A DNA stretch of 64,000 bases from Kineothrix sp. IPX-CK (GTDB taxonomy: Bacteria; Bacillota; Clostridia; Lachnospirales; Lachnospiraceae), in contig NZ_CP146256.1 in assembly GCF_039134705.1 (NCBI RefSeq), positions 4,526,001 to 4,590,000 on the forward strand, read 5' to 3'. Position numbers and translations under genes: made by a program. The notes beneath the pieces are model-generated. The model had not been told where the DNA came from. It did no database searches and saw nothing but the letters and a program-made list of their open reading frames with translations. Of the stretch, positions 55,187 through 64,000 are shown one piece after another (within the stretch, counting starts at the first letter, position 1; each line of letters starts with the position of its first letter).

Positions 55187-56338
55187 CTACTGTTGCTTTA
55201 GGTGTGAAAATTTAACTTCCTTTTTTGTAAGCAGGATACTGCTGACTAAAGCGGTAAACGGTGCCACCGTTACCAGCCCGAAGCTTCCTACAACGGTATC
55301 CAGTACTTCTGATGCTACATATTTATAGTTAAGGATATGCATAATCGGAGTTCCCTGAGCCATAAATACCATTAACAGAGCAATATATCCTCCGGAATAA
55401 GCCAGCAGGAGTGTAGTAGTCATAGTCCCCATCGCTGCCCGGCCCACGTTCATTCCCGAAACAAATGCCTCTTTCCATCCAATATCAGGTTTCTTCTCTA
55501 CCACCTCGTTAACAGCCGAGGTAATATCCACTGCCAGATCCATCATAGCGCCGCAAGAACCGATAACGATACTGCTCATAAAGATAGCCGTCAGATTCAG
55601 ATGCTGATACCCTGCATACAGCAGCGATTCCGAATTGGCCATGACCGCTCCGTGTATTTTTAGCACACCGGTAAATGTAATCCCCATAATGCAGGTGATC
55701 AACGTTCCCAAAAGAGAACCAAGAATAGCCGATAGAGACTTGATATCTATTCCCCACACAAAGAAAATAATCATGACTGTCAAAAAAGCCGTTACCAAGA
55801 GCCCTACCGCGATAGGGTTATATCCGTTCAGATACAGAGGCACCAGCACCTTCCAAATTAACAGTACGCTGATGATAAAGGAAAAAATGGCGCGCATTCC
55901 ATTGAAACCGGCTATCATAATTAAAAAGAATGTAAAAAGTCCTGCCAGAATAAGTTCTTTATCCAGCCTGTAATAATCCGACATGGTGACATTCGTAGGA
56001 TTCCCCTGCCCATCCACACTGATTACTACCAGCGCCTTATCACCCGCCTTAAAAATTTTATCACTTTCCAGAGAGCCGCTGAGCATATTTACTCCCTTCA
56101 GTTCTCTGCCTTTAAATCTGCCATCCAGTATCTCGACCTTACAGATTTGTTCTCCGGACTGAATCAGCCCGGAGGAAATCACACTGCTTTCATCGGTGGA
56201 CAGAACCTTTACCTTGCACCGCACGGCCTCCCTATAGATTACCGCATCTTCATATCCGGTGGGAAGGATAATCAGAAAAGCAATCATCAGCATCCCAACT
56301 ACGATAAATAGAAACTCTCTTTTCCTATTACTCTTCAT
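55187..56338 (-). CDS. YibE/F-family membrane protein
   Basis: A 383-residue protein with a first span at about 9-26, an extracellular domain to about residue 120 and seven or more spans after that, matching the YibE/F family (GSCGAMMDLAVDITSAVNEVVEKKPD is a conserved block). Its role is unknown; it may be a transporter. It starts 4 bp after the alkaline phosphatase stop, so the two are co-transcribed and may act together on phosphate compounds (inference). Confidence 0.87.
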   Translation of the reverse strand: MKSNRKREFLFIVVGMLMIAFLIILPTGYEDAVIYREAVRCKVKVLSTDESSVISSGLIQSGEQICKVEILDGRFKGRELKGVNMLSGSLESDKIFKAGDKALVVISVDGQGNPTNVTMSDYYRLDKELILAGLFTFFLIMIAGFNGMRAIFSFIISVLLIWKVLVPLYLNGYNPIAVGLLVTAFLTVMIIFFVWGIDIKSLSAILGSLLGTLITCIMGITFTGVLKIHGAVMANSESLLYAGYQHLNLTAIFMSSIVIGSCGAMMDLAVDITSAVNEVVEKKPDIGWKEAFVSGMNVGRAAMGTMTTTLLLAYSGGYIALLMVFMAQGTPIMHILNYKYVASEVLDTVVGSFGLVTVAPFTALVSSILLTKKEVKFSHLKQQ

Positions 56339-56342
56339 CTTA

Positions 56343-57983
56343 TCAGTTTACTCCGGTAAGTGCTGCGAGTTTAGTGTAAATCTGAGTATTGTCATAGTAT
56401 CCTCCGAAATCCTCCTGCCCAGGTCCCATAGCAAATACTTCTACAGGAAGTCCGGTATGGGCATAGGAAGAAAAGCTGATGCCGGATTTGTTATTCAGCA
56501 AATGAGTGATCGTTACAGTAAGAGGCTCGTAAGACCCGTACAGCACATATTCTTCCTGTGAAAATTCTTTCTCCTCGCCGGTACGGCTCATAGTAGTTTC
56601 ATAAGCCTTCTTAAGCTTCTCATATTCGTAATCTGTCAGCACCAGAGCGCCGGTATCCTCAGATTCAGGGTGTTTATCCGCACTATCCTTTTGAGAAGTC
56701 TTATCACCGCCTTCTGTAATAGGTGTCTCCAGCCCGAATAACTCCGTAATGTCCTTCATCACCGTATCAAAGTCTGACTTGTTTTCCTTATAACCCTTCA
56801 CATAGTCACTGTCAAACTTGGCGTAAGAAATATGCTGGTTGGAAATATTTGTAAGGAAGGTATCATAATCCGTTCCCGCATAACCTATGGTGAGGCCGCC
56901 GGTCTCATGGTCTCCGGTTACCAGAATCAATGTTTCCTCCGGATGCTTCTCATAAAACTTCACGGCCACAGCCACAGCTTCGTCCAGAGCTAATGTATCC
57001 GTCAGAGTGGCTGCCGCATCGTTGGCATGGCAGGCCCAGTCAATCTTACCGCCCTCACACATCATAAAGAAACCTTTTTCGGAATCCTCCATCACACTGA
57101 TTCCCTTTTCCACATAATCTGCCAGAGACCAGTCTCCCTCTTCTCTGTCCATATCATAATCCATAGCATCTGCATCCGCCAAATGCTCATCTATTATGAT
57201 AGCCTTATCCACATCAGCGGAAACTGCCTCGGCTTCGGCCTGGGTCTTCACTACCGTATAGCCCGCCTGCTCAGCCAGCATGTACAGATCTTCCTTATCC
57301 TTGTCATTACCCGTAGGTTTCAACAGTGCCCCGCCGGCAAAATAATCAAAGTCACTGGCTATCATTTCCAGACCTATTTCATAGTAAGCATTTCTGGAAG
57401 GCTGATGACAGTAAAATGCGGCCGGAGTGGCATGGTTAATATTTACAGAAGATATGATACCAATCTCATAATCCTTCTGTTTCTTAAGCTTTTCTGCAAT
57501 AGTTTCATATGAAATGGTTCCGGTCTCATCCATATTAATGGTTCCGCTGTAAGTCTTGTAACCGGTAGAAATAGACGTTGCCGTAGATGCAGAATCGGGG
57601 CAGAAAGAAGTGCTGTCATAGGTCTGAGCAGAACCCGCCACCGGAAAGTTCATCATATTCAGATTGTTTTTTGACTCCAGAATATCATTTCCATTCGTAT
57701 CAGCAACGGCACTCAGGTAATAATTTGTCAATTGAATCTGGGGATAACTCATTCCGTCACCAATAAACAGAAATATGTACTTAGGTGATATGGCTTCCGC
57801 AGTCTCGGCTTCTGTTTCGATCTGGTCAGGCGCTGCCACAACCTCCACGCTTTCTTCTGACACCGGCACCTCGCTGCTTTCCACGACTTTCTCCGCTTCG
57901 GTATTTCCGCAACCTGCGAGTACGGATGTGCTGAGCATCAATACTCCAAGCAGAGCAGTTAGTTGGTGTAATCTTCTTTTCAT
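56343..57983 (-). CDS. Alkaline phosphatase lipoprotein
   Basis: A 546-residue phosphomonoesterase. The lipobox LAGC puts the lipid on C25. Catalytic landmarks are D76 in FLFIGDGMS, the nucleophile S131 in CPDSASTATS, and metal-site blocks GKIDWACHANDA, TGDHETGG and, near the C-terminus, SSYAHTGLPVEVFAMGP. The start at 57983 follows GAGGAGG; the ATG at 58040 is upstream of the signal peptide and is rejected. It would release phosphate from organic phosphates at the cell surface. The sequence does not show a Pho box. Confidence 0.92.
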   Translation of the reverse strand: MKRRLHQLTALLGVLMLSTSVLAGCGNTEAEKVVESSEVPVSEESVEVVAAPDQIETEAETAEAISPKYIFLFIGDGMSYPQIQLTNYYLSAVADTNGNDILESKNNLNMMNFPVAGSAQTYDSTSFCPDSASTATSISTGYKTYSGTINMDETGTISYETIAEKLKKQKDYEIGIISSVNINHATPAAFYCHQPSRNAYYEIGLEMIASDFDYFAGGALLKPTGNDKDKEDLYMLAEQAGYTVVKTQAEAEAVSADVDKAIIIDEHLADADAMDYDMDREEGDWSLADYVEKGISVMEDSEKGFFMMCEGGKIDWACHANDAAATLTDTLALDEAVAVAVKFYEKHPEETLILVTGDHETGGLTIGYAGTDYDTFLTNISNQHISYAKFDSDYVKGYKENKSDFDTVMKDITELFGLETPITEGGDKTSQKDSADKHPESEDTGALVLTDYEYEKLKKAYETTMSRTGEEKEFSQEEYVLYGSYEPLTVTITHLLNNKSGISFSSYAHTGLPVEVFAMGPGQEDFGGYYDNTQIYTKLAALTGVN

Positions 57984-58216
57984 AGACTCCTCCTCATCTT
58001 GTTGATAAAAATTTTCTGTTTCCGCGATAAAGCTTATCATATTTTCTATTTTATCTTCTATCTGTCAGAGGTAAGCAGCTCGTAAGATTTATGTAAAAAC
58101 AGAAAAACCGGGTTGTACAAGCGCAAAATACTGCGCAGCAGTATTTCTATGCATAAATTACTGCTATGAAGCCGCCGGCCGAATAGTAAAATCTATGTCA
58201 GGAAATCGACAATCTA

Positions 58217-58245
58217 TTGACAAAGCTTTTTTTATAACCTACGAT
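58217..58245 (+). promoter_or_regulatory. Promoter of the chemoreceptor gene
   Basis: TTGACA (58217-58222) and TACGAT (58240-58245) are 17 bp apart. The -10 region ACGATAA also resembles a flagellar sigma factor box, so either holoenzyme is possible. The rest of 57984-58325 contains short dyads but no riboswitch I could recognise. Confidence 0.5.
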
Positions 58246-58325
58246 AAAGCTGCTTAAATACCTACCCTGTCGCAGGTATGGTAAGGATAACTTTGGGTAA
58301 TTTGACATAATAAGGAGGAGAATCT

Positions 58326-59819
58326 ATGAAAGCTGAGTTTGACACGAGAAGAGTTAACAGATTTAATGTCATTCTGATTTGGGTGTTGTCAACAATATTG
58401 GTAGTTCAGGGGTTGATAGTTGCAGGGTGGGATTATGGAATAAAGGTGATGTTAACAACCTATTCGGCAACTTTGTTTTCTACATTTCTGCTGCTTGTAA
58501 ATAAAAAATTTCCAAAGCTGGATATTGTCTGCGGAGTTTTGATTCCTTTTTCGGTTGCGGTAACAGCCAGTATACTCGGATACATAGTAAAGGGTGAAAG
58601 TACAACCCGTATTTTTATGATATATATTGGAACATTGGCAATGGCTGCCCTTTATTTCAAACAGTCAGTCCTCCTTATTTATACCGGATGCTATAATGCC
58701 ATGCTGTTGATTTTCTTCATACTGAATCCCGAAGGACTTTTAGGGAAAAATGCCACAATGAGTGAATTGATTACCCGGATGGGTAATGGGATACTGATTG
58801 TGGTAATTTTATTTTTTCTTACAAAATGGGGACATTCCTATGTAGTATCAGCACAGAAGAAAGAGGCAGAAGCTATTCAGACGGCGGAAAAGCTGACCAT
58901 TATTTTTTCGACCATCGATGAAAATACTTTTCAGCTTGACGAGTCCATTACGAAGGTGCATCAGTATATGCAGTCCATTGAAATGGCAAGTAGTCAGACT
59001 ACACAGGTTGTGGATAAGATAGCCGAAGGTGTCACAAAACAAGCGGAAAGTACCGGTGAGATAGCGAAGAAAACCTCAGATGCCACCTCTACCATACAGG
59101 AAACTCAGAAAATATCTTCCCAAACCATGGGTTTCTCAGATGAAATGAAAGATATTGTCATGGCAAATGTCAGAAATGTTCAGGTTATGCTTGAGGAAAT
59201 GCACACGATTGACACCGCAGTAGGTTCGGCTATGAACACAGTAGTAGAGCTGAAAGAAAGTATGGAGCAGATTAACCGGTTTATGGATAATATCACTGGA
59301 ATCGCAAGACAGACTAACCTTTTAGCATTAAATGCCGCCATTGAGGCGGCAAGAGCAGGTGAAGCAGGCAAGGGTTTCTCCGTAGTGGCCGATGAAGTCA
59401 GAAATCTGGCGGAAATGAGTTCCACAACAGTACGGGATGTGTTGTCGGTAATCGATAACCTGCAGGATGTGGCATCCAAAACCTATGAAAAAGTACTAGA
59501 AGGAAGAGAAGCTGTAGCAAACGGAACAAAGGTAATCGAAGAGGTCGAAGAGCAATTTGGCAGGCTTGAGGGCAATTCTGAACAGATAGGCCTTCAGATC
59601 AGAAAGCAGGATAAAAAAATATCAGATGTCAACGAAGCCTTTTTTCATATATTGGTAAAACTTGAAAATATCTCCTCCCTGTCTTCCGAACATGCGGCAG
59701 CAACGGAAGAAATTCTGGCCTCCATGGAAGAACAGAATGAAAACATACAAATCATGTCGGGTGAAATATCGGGAATGAGAGATTTAAGCAGAAATTTGCA
59801 AACAAAATTAAATAGATAG
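58326..59819 (+). CDS. Methyl-accepting chemotaxis protein without an extracellular sensor domain
   Basis: A 497-residue receptor. Six membrane spans occupy about residues 17-168, with only short loops, so the signal must be sensed in or through the membrane. The cytoplasmic part is a long coiled coil with the conserved hairpin tip [35 protein letters not shown] at about 320-355. No HAMP domain is obvious. AAGGAGGAG precedes the ATG. It lies upstream of the ammonium-transport genes but is separated by its own stop, a promoter and a terminator. Confidence 0.9.
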   Translation: MKAEFDTRRVNRFNVILIWVLSTILVVQGLIVAGWDYGIKVMLTTYSATLFSTFLLLVNKKFPKLDIVCGVLIPFSVAVTASILGYIVKGESTTRIFMIYIGTLAMAALYFKQSVLLIYTGCYNAMLLIFFILNPEGLLGKNATMSELITRMGNGILIVVILFFLTKWGHSYVVSAQKKEAEAIQTAEKLTIIFSTIDENTFQLDESITKVHQYMQSIEMASSQTTQVVDKIAEGVTKQAESTGEIAKKTSDATSTIQETQKISSQTMGFSDEMKDIVMANVRNVQVMLEEMHTIDTAVGSAMNTVVELKESMEQINRFMDNITGIARQTNLLALNAAIEAARAGEAGKGFSVVADEVRNLAEMSSTTVRDVLSVIDNLQDVASKTYEKVLEGREAVANGTKVIEEVEEQFGRLEGNSEQIGLQIRKQDKKISDVNEAFFHILVKLENISSLSSEHAAATEEILASMEEQNENIQIMSGEISGMRDLSRNLQTKLNR

Positions 59820-59908
59820 GATATTAGGATACGAATCAAAACATAATTAACATCACTATTTTATAAATTTTTTCGAAAATTTTTTTTAATAAAAAATAAG
59901 AAAGGAGG

Positions 59909-59984
59909 TTGACAAATATTATTAGTAAGAATATAATGCTACCAATAGCAAAGGTGCTTTAGATTTTTCTAAAGCGCCTTTTTT
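59909..59984 (+). promoter_or_regulatory. Promoter followed by a leader terminator, amt-PII fusion gene
   Basis: TTGACA (59909-59914) and TATAAT (59932-59937) are perfect hexamers 17 bp apart. Only about 10 nt after the start point lies a terminator: GGTGCTTTAGA/TCTAAAGCGCC (59953-59978) plus six T. The gene starts at 60039. A small hexaloop hairpin, AGC-AAAGGT-GCT, overlaps the 5' arm of the terminator and could compete with it. Confidence 0.75.
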
Positions 59985-60038
59985 ATTGTAAAAAAATTTC
60001 TGAGGGGAAATGTCAACTCAGGGCAGAAGGAGGCTTAT

Positions 60039-61772
60039 ATGGAAAATTTTACAGAGTTGTTTTATGAATCGGGTATAATGTTTGGTTCTACAGGAGTCTG
60101 GTTCCTTATTGGTGCCGCACTTGTATTTTTTATGCAATGTGGTTTCGCAATGGTTGAATCAGGTTTTACGAGGGCAAAAAACGCAGGTAATATCATTATG
60201 AAAAACCTCATGGACTTCTGCGTAGGTACTGTGGTATTCGTACTTATCGGATACTCACTTATGTGCGGGGAGTCCAATGGCTTTATCGGAAAGCTTTCAT
60301 CCAATATTTTTTCGGATTTTGGTAATTTCGAGTGGGGAAATTTTGTATTTAATTTAGTTTTTTGTGCTACGGCAGCAACTATCGTTTCCGGTGCTATGGC
60401 AGAAAGAACAAAATTCAGTTCCTACTTAATTTACAGTGCTGTTATCAGTGCCGTAGTATATCCTATTGAAGCAGGCTGGGTATGGAATGCCAACGGCTGG
60501 CTGTATCAATTGAACTTTGTTGATTTCGCAGGTTCAGCGGCTATACATACGGTAGGCGGTCTCTCCGCACTTATCGGTGCAGCCTTTCTTGGTGCAAGAT
60601 TAGGTAAATATTCAAAGGGCAAGGACGGAAAGGTAAAGGTTCATGCGATCCCCGGACATTCTCTGACTCTTGGTGCGCTGGGTGTATTTATCCTTTGGTT
60701 TGGCTGGTATGGATTCAACGGAGCGGCAGCATCCAATAACTTCCAGCTTGCACAGATATTCGGAACAACTACTATTGCTGCAGCAGTAGCAACTTGCGCT
60801 ACCATGGCCTTTACATGGATTAAGAACGGCAAGCCGGATGTTTCAATGACTCTTAACGGTTCCTTAGCCGGTCTTGTTGCCATTACTGCAGGCTGTGCCA
60901 ATGTAGATGCATTCGGAGCGGCAATCATTGGTCTTGTAGCAGGTATTTTAATTGTAGTAGCAGTAGAAATGATTGATCTTAAGTTCCACGTTGATGATCC
61001 GGTAGGTGCGGTTGGCGTGCATATGGTTAATGGTATTTGGGGTACTATAGCTGTTGGTTTATTCAATATTTATGAAAATGAATCCGGCTTATCCAAGGGT
61101 TTATTCTATGGCGGCGGCTTCAAGCAGCTTGGTATTCAGCTTCTTGGTATCGGAGCTATCGTCCTCTGGACGACAGTCTTAATGGTAGTTGTATTTTTTA
61201 TGATAAAGAAAACCCATGGTCTTCGAGTTACACCCGAAGAAGAAATTCAGGGCCTTGACAGCACGGAACACGGTCTTGTATCGGCATATGCAGACTTCAT
61301 GCCGTCAGTATCCGTTGCAGACTTTGACAGTTCGGAAACTCCTGTAAATAAGGCTCCTGTAGATCATTCGGTGCCTGTACAGGTAATGACGGAGGCTACT
61401 CCTATCGCAAGTGATATCAAACTTTCCAAGGTATCTATTATTTGTAAGCAAAACAAGTTTGAGGAGCTTAAAGAAGCACTTAATGGGATAGGTGTTACAG
61501 GTATCACTGTCACTCAGGTGCTTGGCTGTGGCGCTCAGAAGGGAAGAACAAAATACCGTGGTGTTGAGGTTGATATGATATTACTTCCCAAGGTTAAGGT
61601 TGAGGTCATTGTAAGTAAAGTTCCTGTTGCGGATGTTATCAATATTGCAAGAAAAGCTCTTTATACCGGCAATTTCGGTGATGGCAAGATTTTTGTATAT
61701 AATGTTGAAAATGTTATAAAAGTACGAACTGGAGAGCAAGGCTATGAAGCGCTTCAGGATGCAACCGATTAA
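60039..61772 (+). CDS. amt: Ammonium transporter fused to a PII signalling domain
   Basis: A 577-residue fusion. Residues 1-400 are an Amt channel with eleven spans and the twin pore histidines H170 (AAIHTVGG) and H328 (GVHMVNGIWG). A linker at 411-460 joins a full PII domain at 461-577, with the T-loop KGRTKYRGVEVDM (Tyr 506 retained) and the B-loop YTGNFGDGKIF. Free PII proteins normally plug such channels; here the plug is covalent. AAGGAGG precedes the ATG. A terminator follows at 61815-61860, so it is a single-gene unit. Confidence 0.93.
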   Translation: MENFTELFYESGIMFGSTGVWFLIGAALVFFMQCGFAMVESGFTRAKNAGNIIMKNLMDFCVGTVVFVLIGYSLMCGESNGFIGKLSSNIFSDFGNFEWGNFVFNLVFCATAATIVSGAMAERTKFSSYLIYSAVISAVVYPIEAGWVWNANGWLYQLNFVDFAGSAAIHTVGGLSALIGAAFLGARLGKYSKGKDGKVKVHAIPGHSLTLGALGVFILWFGWYGFNGAAASNNFQLAQIFGTTTIAAAVATCATMAFTWIKNGKPDVSMTLNGSLAGLVAITAGCANVDAFGAAIIGLVAGILIVVAVEMIDLKFHVDDPVGAVGVHMVNGIWGTIAVGLFNIYENESGLSKGLFYGGGFKQLGIQLLGIGAIVLWTTVLMVVVFFMIKKTHGLRVTPEEEIQGLDSTEHGLVSAYADFMPSVSVADFDSSETPVNKAPVDHSVPVQVMTEATPIASDIKLSKVSIICKQNKFEELKEALNGIGVTGITVTQVLGCGAQKGRTKYRGVEVDMILLPKVKVEVIVSKVPVADVINIARKALYTGNFGDGKIFVYNVENVIKVRTGEQGYEALQDATD

Positions 61773-61814
61773 TATTTGTTAACATTTTTTGTAATAAAAA
61801 TAATTTGTTTTCCT

Positions 61815-61860
61815 AAAAACCTTCATCTGATACACTCGTAATAATCAGATGGGGGTTTTT
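61815..61860 (+). terminator. Terminator of the amt-PII fusion gene
   Basis: AAAAACC and CATCTGAT pair with ATCAGATG and GGTTTTT around a 12-base loop, ending in a T-run. Confidence 0.85.
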
Positions 61861-61879
61861 AATATTTTTTAAATTTGTC

Positions 61880-61960
61880 TTGCTATGAGAAAACACGTGT
61901 GCTATAATCACGTCTAGACAAAGAAGTCCAGTGGGTTTATAACTCATGGACTTCTTTTTT
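61880..61960 (+). promoter_or_regulatory. Promoter followed by a leader terminator, second amt operon
   Basis: TTGCTA (61880-61885) and TATAAT (61903-61908) are 17 bp apart, with an extended -10 TG. The terminator AAGAAGTCCA/TGGACTTCTT (61921-61956), with a further inner stem and a T-run, begins only about 6 nt after the start point. The small hairpin GAC-AAAGAA-GTC overlaps its 5' arm, like the element before the fusion gene. Confidence 0.75.
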
Positions 61961-62009
61961 ATTTACGCGTAAAAAGTCTGACTAACTAAATAAAGAGGAG
62001 AATTTGAAA

Positions 62010-63248
62010 ATGAATTCTGGCGACACTAGTTTTATGTTGATTTGTACAGCATTTGTATTTCTTATGACACCCGGTCTCGCTTTCTTCTATGGAGGACTCG
62101 TGCGTCGTAAAAATGTAGTTAACACCATGATGGCTTGTGTTTCTGTAATGGGTCTCTCAGTTGTTATGTGGTGTTTATTCGGTTATTCACTAGCTTTTAG
62201 CGGTAATCATCTAGGAATAATCGGCGATTTTCATTATTTTGCCTTAAATGGAGTTGGAATGGAACCCGGCCCTTATGCCGATTCGATTCCGCACTATGTA
62301 TTTACGGCATTCCAGATGATGTTCGCAATGATTACCCCCGCCCTGATCACGGGAGCCGTCGTTGGACGTATGCGCTTTAAGGCTCTGTTTCTTTTCATCG
62401 CGCTCTGGTCCATAGTGGTATATTATCCATTGGCTCATATGGTATGGGGGCAGGACGGTTTCTTAGCTTCTATCGGTTCCGTGGATTTTGCAGGAGGTAA
62501 TGTTGTACATATCAGTTCTGGTATAAGCGCTCTTCTGTTAGCTTACCTTATAGGAGGCAGAAGAGGCTTCATAAATATTTCTTACCGTATCCATAACATT
62601 CCTTTCGTTGCTTTGGGAGCATCCTTGCTTTGGTTCGGATGGTTCGGTTTCAATGCAGGGAGTGCTTTAAAGGCCGATGGTTTGGCGGCACACGCATTTA
62701 TGACGACTGCCATTTCTGCCGCTTCGGCATTGCTTTCCTGGATGCTCATTGATATTATAAAAGAAGGAAAACCTACCTTGGTGGGCGCTTCTACCGGCAT
62801 GGTAATCGGGCTCGTAGCAATTACACCCGGCGCAGGCTTTGTACCAATTTGGTCCTCCTTTATCATCGGCGCTCTCGTAAGCCCTATCTGCTACTTCGGA
62901 ATTATATTTATTAAGGGCAAACTGAAAATTGACGATTCTCTTGACGCTTTCGGCTGTCATGGAATCGGAGGTATTTGGGGAGGTATTGCTACCGGATTGT
63001 TCGCTCAAAGCTCTATCAACGGCGTGGCTCAGTGGGATGGTCTGGTATTCGGTGAAACAAGGCTGTTTTTGGCACAACTGGCCGGCATTGCAGTTTCCAT
63101 CGCCCTTGCAGTTGTGGGTACTCTTATCTGTGCAGGTATTGTCAAATTATTTACACCTCTCCGTGTAGAAGACAAAGACGAAAAACTTGGTCTTGATATT
63201 TGTCAACATGGTGAAAATGCTTATCCATCCTTCAACGGCTGGGATTAA
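62010..63248 (+). CDS. amt: Ammonium transporter
   Basis: A 412-residue Amt channel with eleven spans and the twin histidines in GNVVHISSGISAL and FGCHGIGGIWGG. The start at 62010 follows GAGGAG by 9 nt; the TTG at 62004 lies too close to the ribosome site. It differs from the fusion protein throughout, so it is not a recent duplication. The PII gene follows 18 bp downstream, the classical amtB-glnK order. Confidence 0.93.
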   Translation: MNSGDTSFMLICTAFVFLMTPGLAFFYGGLVRRKNVVNTMMACVSVMGLSVVMWCLFGYSLAFSGNHLGIIGDFHYFALNGVGMEPGPYADSIPHYVFTAFQMMFAMITPALITGAVVGRMRFKALFLFIALWSIVVYYPLAHMVWGQDGFLASIGSVDFAGGNVVHISSGISALLLAYLIGGRRGFINISYRIHNIPFVALGASLLWFGWFGFNAGSALKADGLAAHAFMTTAISAASALLSWMLIDIIKEGKPTLVGASTGMVIGLVAITPGAGFVPIWSSFIIGALVSPICYFGIIFIKGKLKIDDSLDAFGCHGIGGIWGGIATGLFAQSSINGVAQWDGLVFGETRLFLAQLAGIAVSIALAVVGTLICAGIVKLFTPLRVEDKDEKLGLDICQHGENAYPSFNGWD

Positions 63249-63266
63249 AAAGGAGGGACTGTGATT

Positions 63267-63623
63267 ATGATTATAAAAGTAGAAGCTATCGTACGTGAAG
63301 AAAAAATGGAAGACGTAAAAGACGCATTAAATGCTATTGAGGTAAACGGAATTACTGTCTCTCAGGTTATTGGCTGCGGGGTTCAGAGGGGCTATACCGA
63401 AGTCGTCCGCGGTACGGAGATTGACATTCTTATGCAGCCTAAGGTTAAATTCGAAATTGTTGTCTCCTCCGAGGAATGGGAGACGAAGGTAATTGATGCG
63501 ATTCAGAAAGCTGCTTATACCGGAGAAGTGGGCGACGGTAAGATTTTTACTTACGAGATACGTAACGCCCTCAAAATTCGGACAAAGGAAATGGGATATG
63601 ACGCCGTTCAAGGTGTTATTTAA
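63267..63623 (+). CDS. glnK: PII nitrogen regulatory protein
   Basis: A 118-residue trimeric signal protein that binds ATP/ADP and 2-oxoglutarate and closes the neighbouring Amt channel. The T-loop reads RGYTEVVRGTEIDILMQ: the uridylylation tyrosine (Tyr 51 of E. coli) is replaced by Val, so control is by ligand only. The B-loop YTGEVGDGKIF is intact. ATG 63267 lies 9 nt after AGGAGGG; the GTG at 63261 is too close. A weak terminator follows. Confidence 0.93.
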   Translation: MIIKVEAIVREEKMEDVKDALNAIEVNGITVSQVIGCGVQRGYTEVVRGTEIDILMQPKVKFEIVVSSEEWETKVIDAIQKAAYTGEVGDGKIFTYEIRNALKIRTKEMGYDAVQGVI

Positions 63624-63635
63624 TAATATAAGTAA

Positions 63636-63655
63636 GGGAGCATATCATTGCTCTC
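63636..63655 (+). terminator. Probable terminator after glnK
   Basis: Short stem GAGCA/TGCTC with flanking G-C and G-T pairs and a 6-base loop, followed by a T-rich run (63657-63680). Confidence 0.55.
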
Positions 63656-63699
63656 TCTTTATTTTTTATTTATTTAAAAATGAAAGACCTTATTTTTTG

Positions 63700-64000
63700 T
63701 GCTGACCCCCAAAAGTTAGACCTAAAAATCTAACGATTGGAGGTCAGTATTTTATGTCCAAATATACTTTTGAATTTAAGAAAAAGGTTGTGATGGCTTA
63801 TCTAAATGGAGAAGGAGGAAAAGATTATTTAGCAAAGAAATACGGTGTTTCCGCCTCGAGTAATGTAAAAAAGTGGGTCGATAATTACAAATCACAAGGT
63901 GACGAAGGTTTGATGCGTACAAGAAAACAAGAAAAATACTCTTTTGAATATAAGATTTTTGTTGTAGAATTATATCTAACAAGTGAGGTTTCATATCAAG
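63700..64000 (+). mobile_element. Left end of an IS3-type insertion sequence (cut by the window)
   Basis: The left terminal repeat seems to begin at TGCTGACCCCCAAAAGTTAG (63700) with a small hairpin, GTTAGA/TCTAAC, following, in the style of IS150-group ends. An OrfA-type gene begins at 63754. The right end is beyond the window. Confidence 0.75.
63754..64000 (+). CDS. IS3-family transposase OrfA (3' end outside window)
   Basis: N-terminal 82 residues of a helix-turn-helix protein (MSKYTFEFKKKVVMAYLNGE, then LAKKYGVSASSNVKKWVDNYKSQGDEGLMR) typical of IS150-group OrfA; a second HTH-like stretch, KYSFEYKIFVVELYL, follows. GGAGG lies 10 nt before the ATG. OrfB with the DDE core should follow outside the window. 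Confidence 0.82.
   Translation, partial: MSKYTFEFKKKVVMAYLNGEGGKDYLAKKYGVSASSNVKKWVDNYKSQGDEGLMRTRKQEKYSFEYKIFVVELYLTSEVSYQ

Noticed and set aside
57984..58325. A riboswitch before the chemoreceptor gene
   Set aside because: Short dyads (ATACCT/AGGTAT) are present, but no arrangement matches a riboswitch class I know.

Overview
The window looks like a chromosome segment of a fibre-degrading anaerobic Firmicute, most likely a Lachnospiraceae (Clostridium cluster XIVa) member. The reasons are strong AGGAGG-type ribosome sites, low-to-moderate GC with AT-rich intergenic DNA, several LplA/LplB/YtcP-type sugar ABC transporters each run by an AraC regulator, DUF4358/DUF3810/DUF4474/DUF3169 proteins, and an Lsa-type ABC-F gene. 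No rRNA, tRNA or CRISPR array was seen.

Layout. (1) 1-7995: a glucuronoxylan side-chain cluster (GH3 beta-xylosidase, GH67 alpha-glucuronidase, aldouronate-type ABC permeases, solute-binding lipoprotein cut by the window edge) with a divergent AraC activator. (2) 8001-15082: a TetR-controlled ECF transporter joined to two exporter-fold ABC half-transporters. (3) 15158-16281: a complete IS with imperfect terminal repeats, flanked by a 28-bp direct repeat. (4) 16286-21697: a GH2 glycosidase with a C-terminal CBM-like region and an SGNH esterase. (5) 21819-24437: an HD-GYP gene next to a segment bounded by perfect 25-bp inverted repeats. That segment carries a tyrosine recombinase and an outward-facing consensus promoter. 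It has the layout of the Salmonella Hin switch but uses a tyrosine recombinase, and it is the strongest candidate here for an undescribed system. (6) 24519-28342: LysR, an orphan ECF S-component, a DUF4430 protein, pgi and a decayed chemoreceptor fragment. (7) 28422-35667: housekeeping and signalling genes (TSCPD protein, murG, EAL-HDOD protein, DUF362 ferredoxin, phosphatases, DUF4358 lipoprotein). (8) 35861-44742: an MBOAT/SGNH O-acetylation pair behind a structured leader with a 20-bp minisatellite, an acidic repeat lipoprotein, exonuclease III and two metallophosphoesterases. (9) 44782-51873: a beta-L-arabinofuranosidase (GH127-like) cluster with its own ABC transporter and divergent AraC gene. 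(10) 51870-57983: an ABC-F antibiotic-resistance gene with a full attenuator leader (promoter, six-codon ORF, terminator), an Xre/DUF3169 operon with two operators, then YibE/F and a lipoprotein alkaline phosphatase. (11) 58326-63623: a chemoreceptor, an Amt-PII fusion, then a separate Amt plus PII pair; each amt gene lies behind a promoter followed at once by a terminator. (12) 63700-64000: the left end of an IS3-type element, cut by the window.

How it fits together. The glycosidases of both sugar clusters lack signal peptides, so oligosaccharides are probably imported by the neighbouring ABC systems and trimmed in the cytoplasm. Several systems appear to be controlled by premature termination (ABC-F, both amt genes) or possibly by DNA inversion (HD-GYP). 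The start codons given are my choices from ribosome-site spacing.
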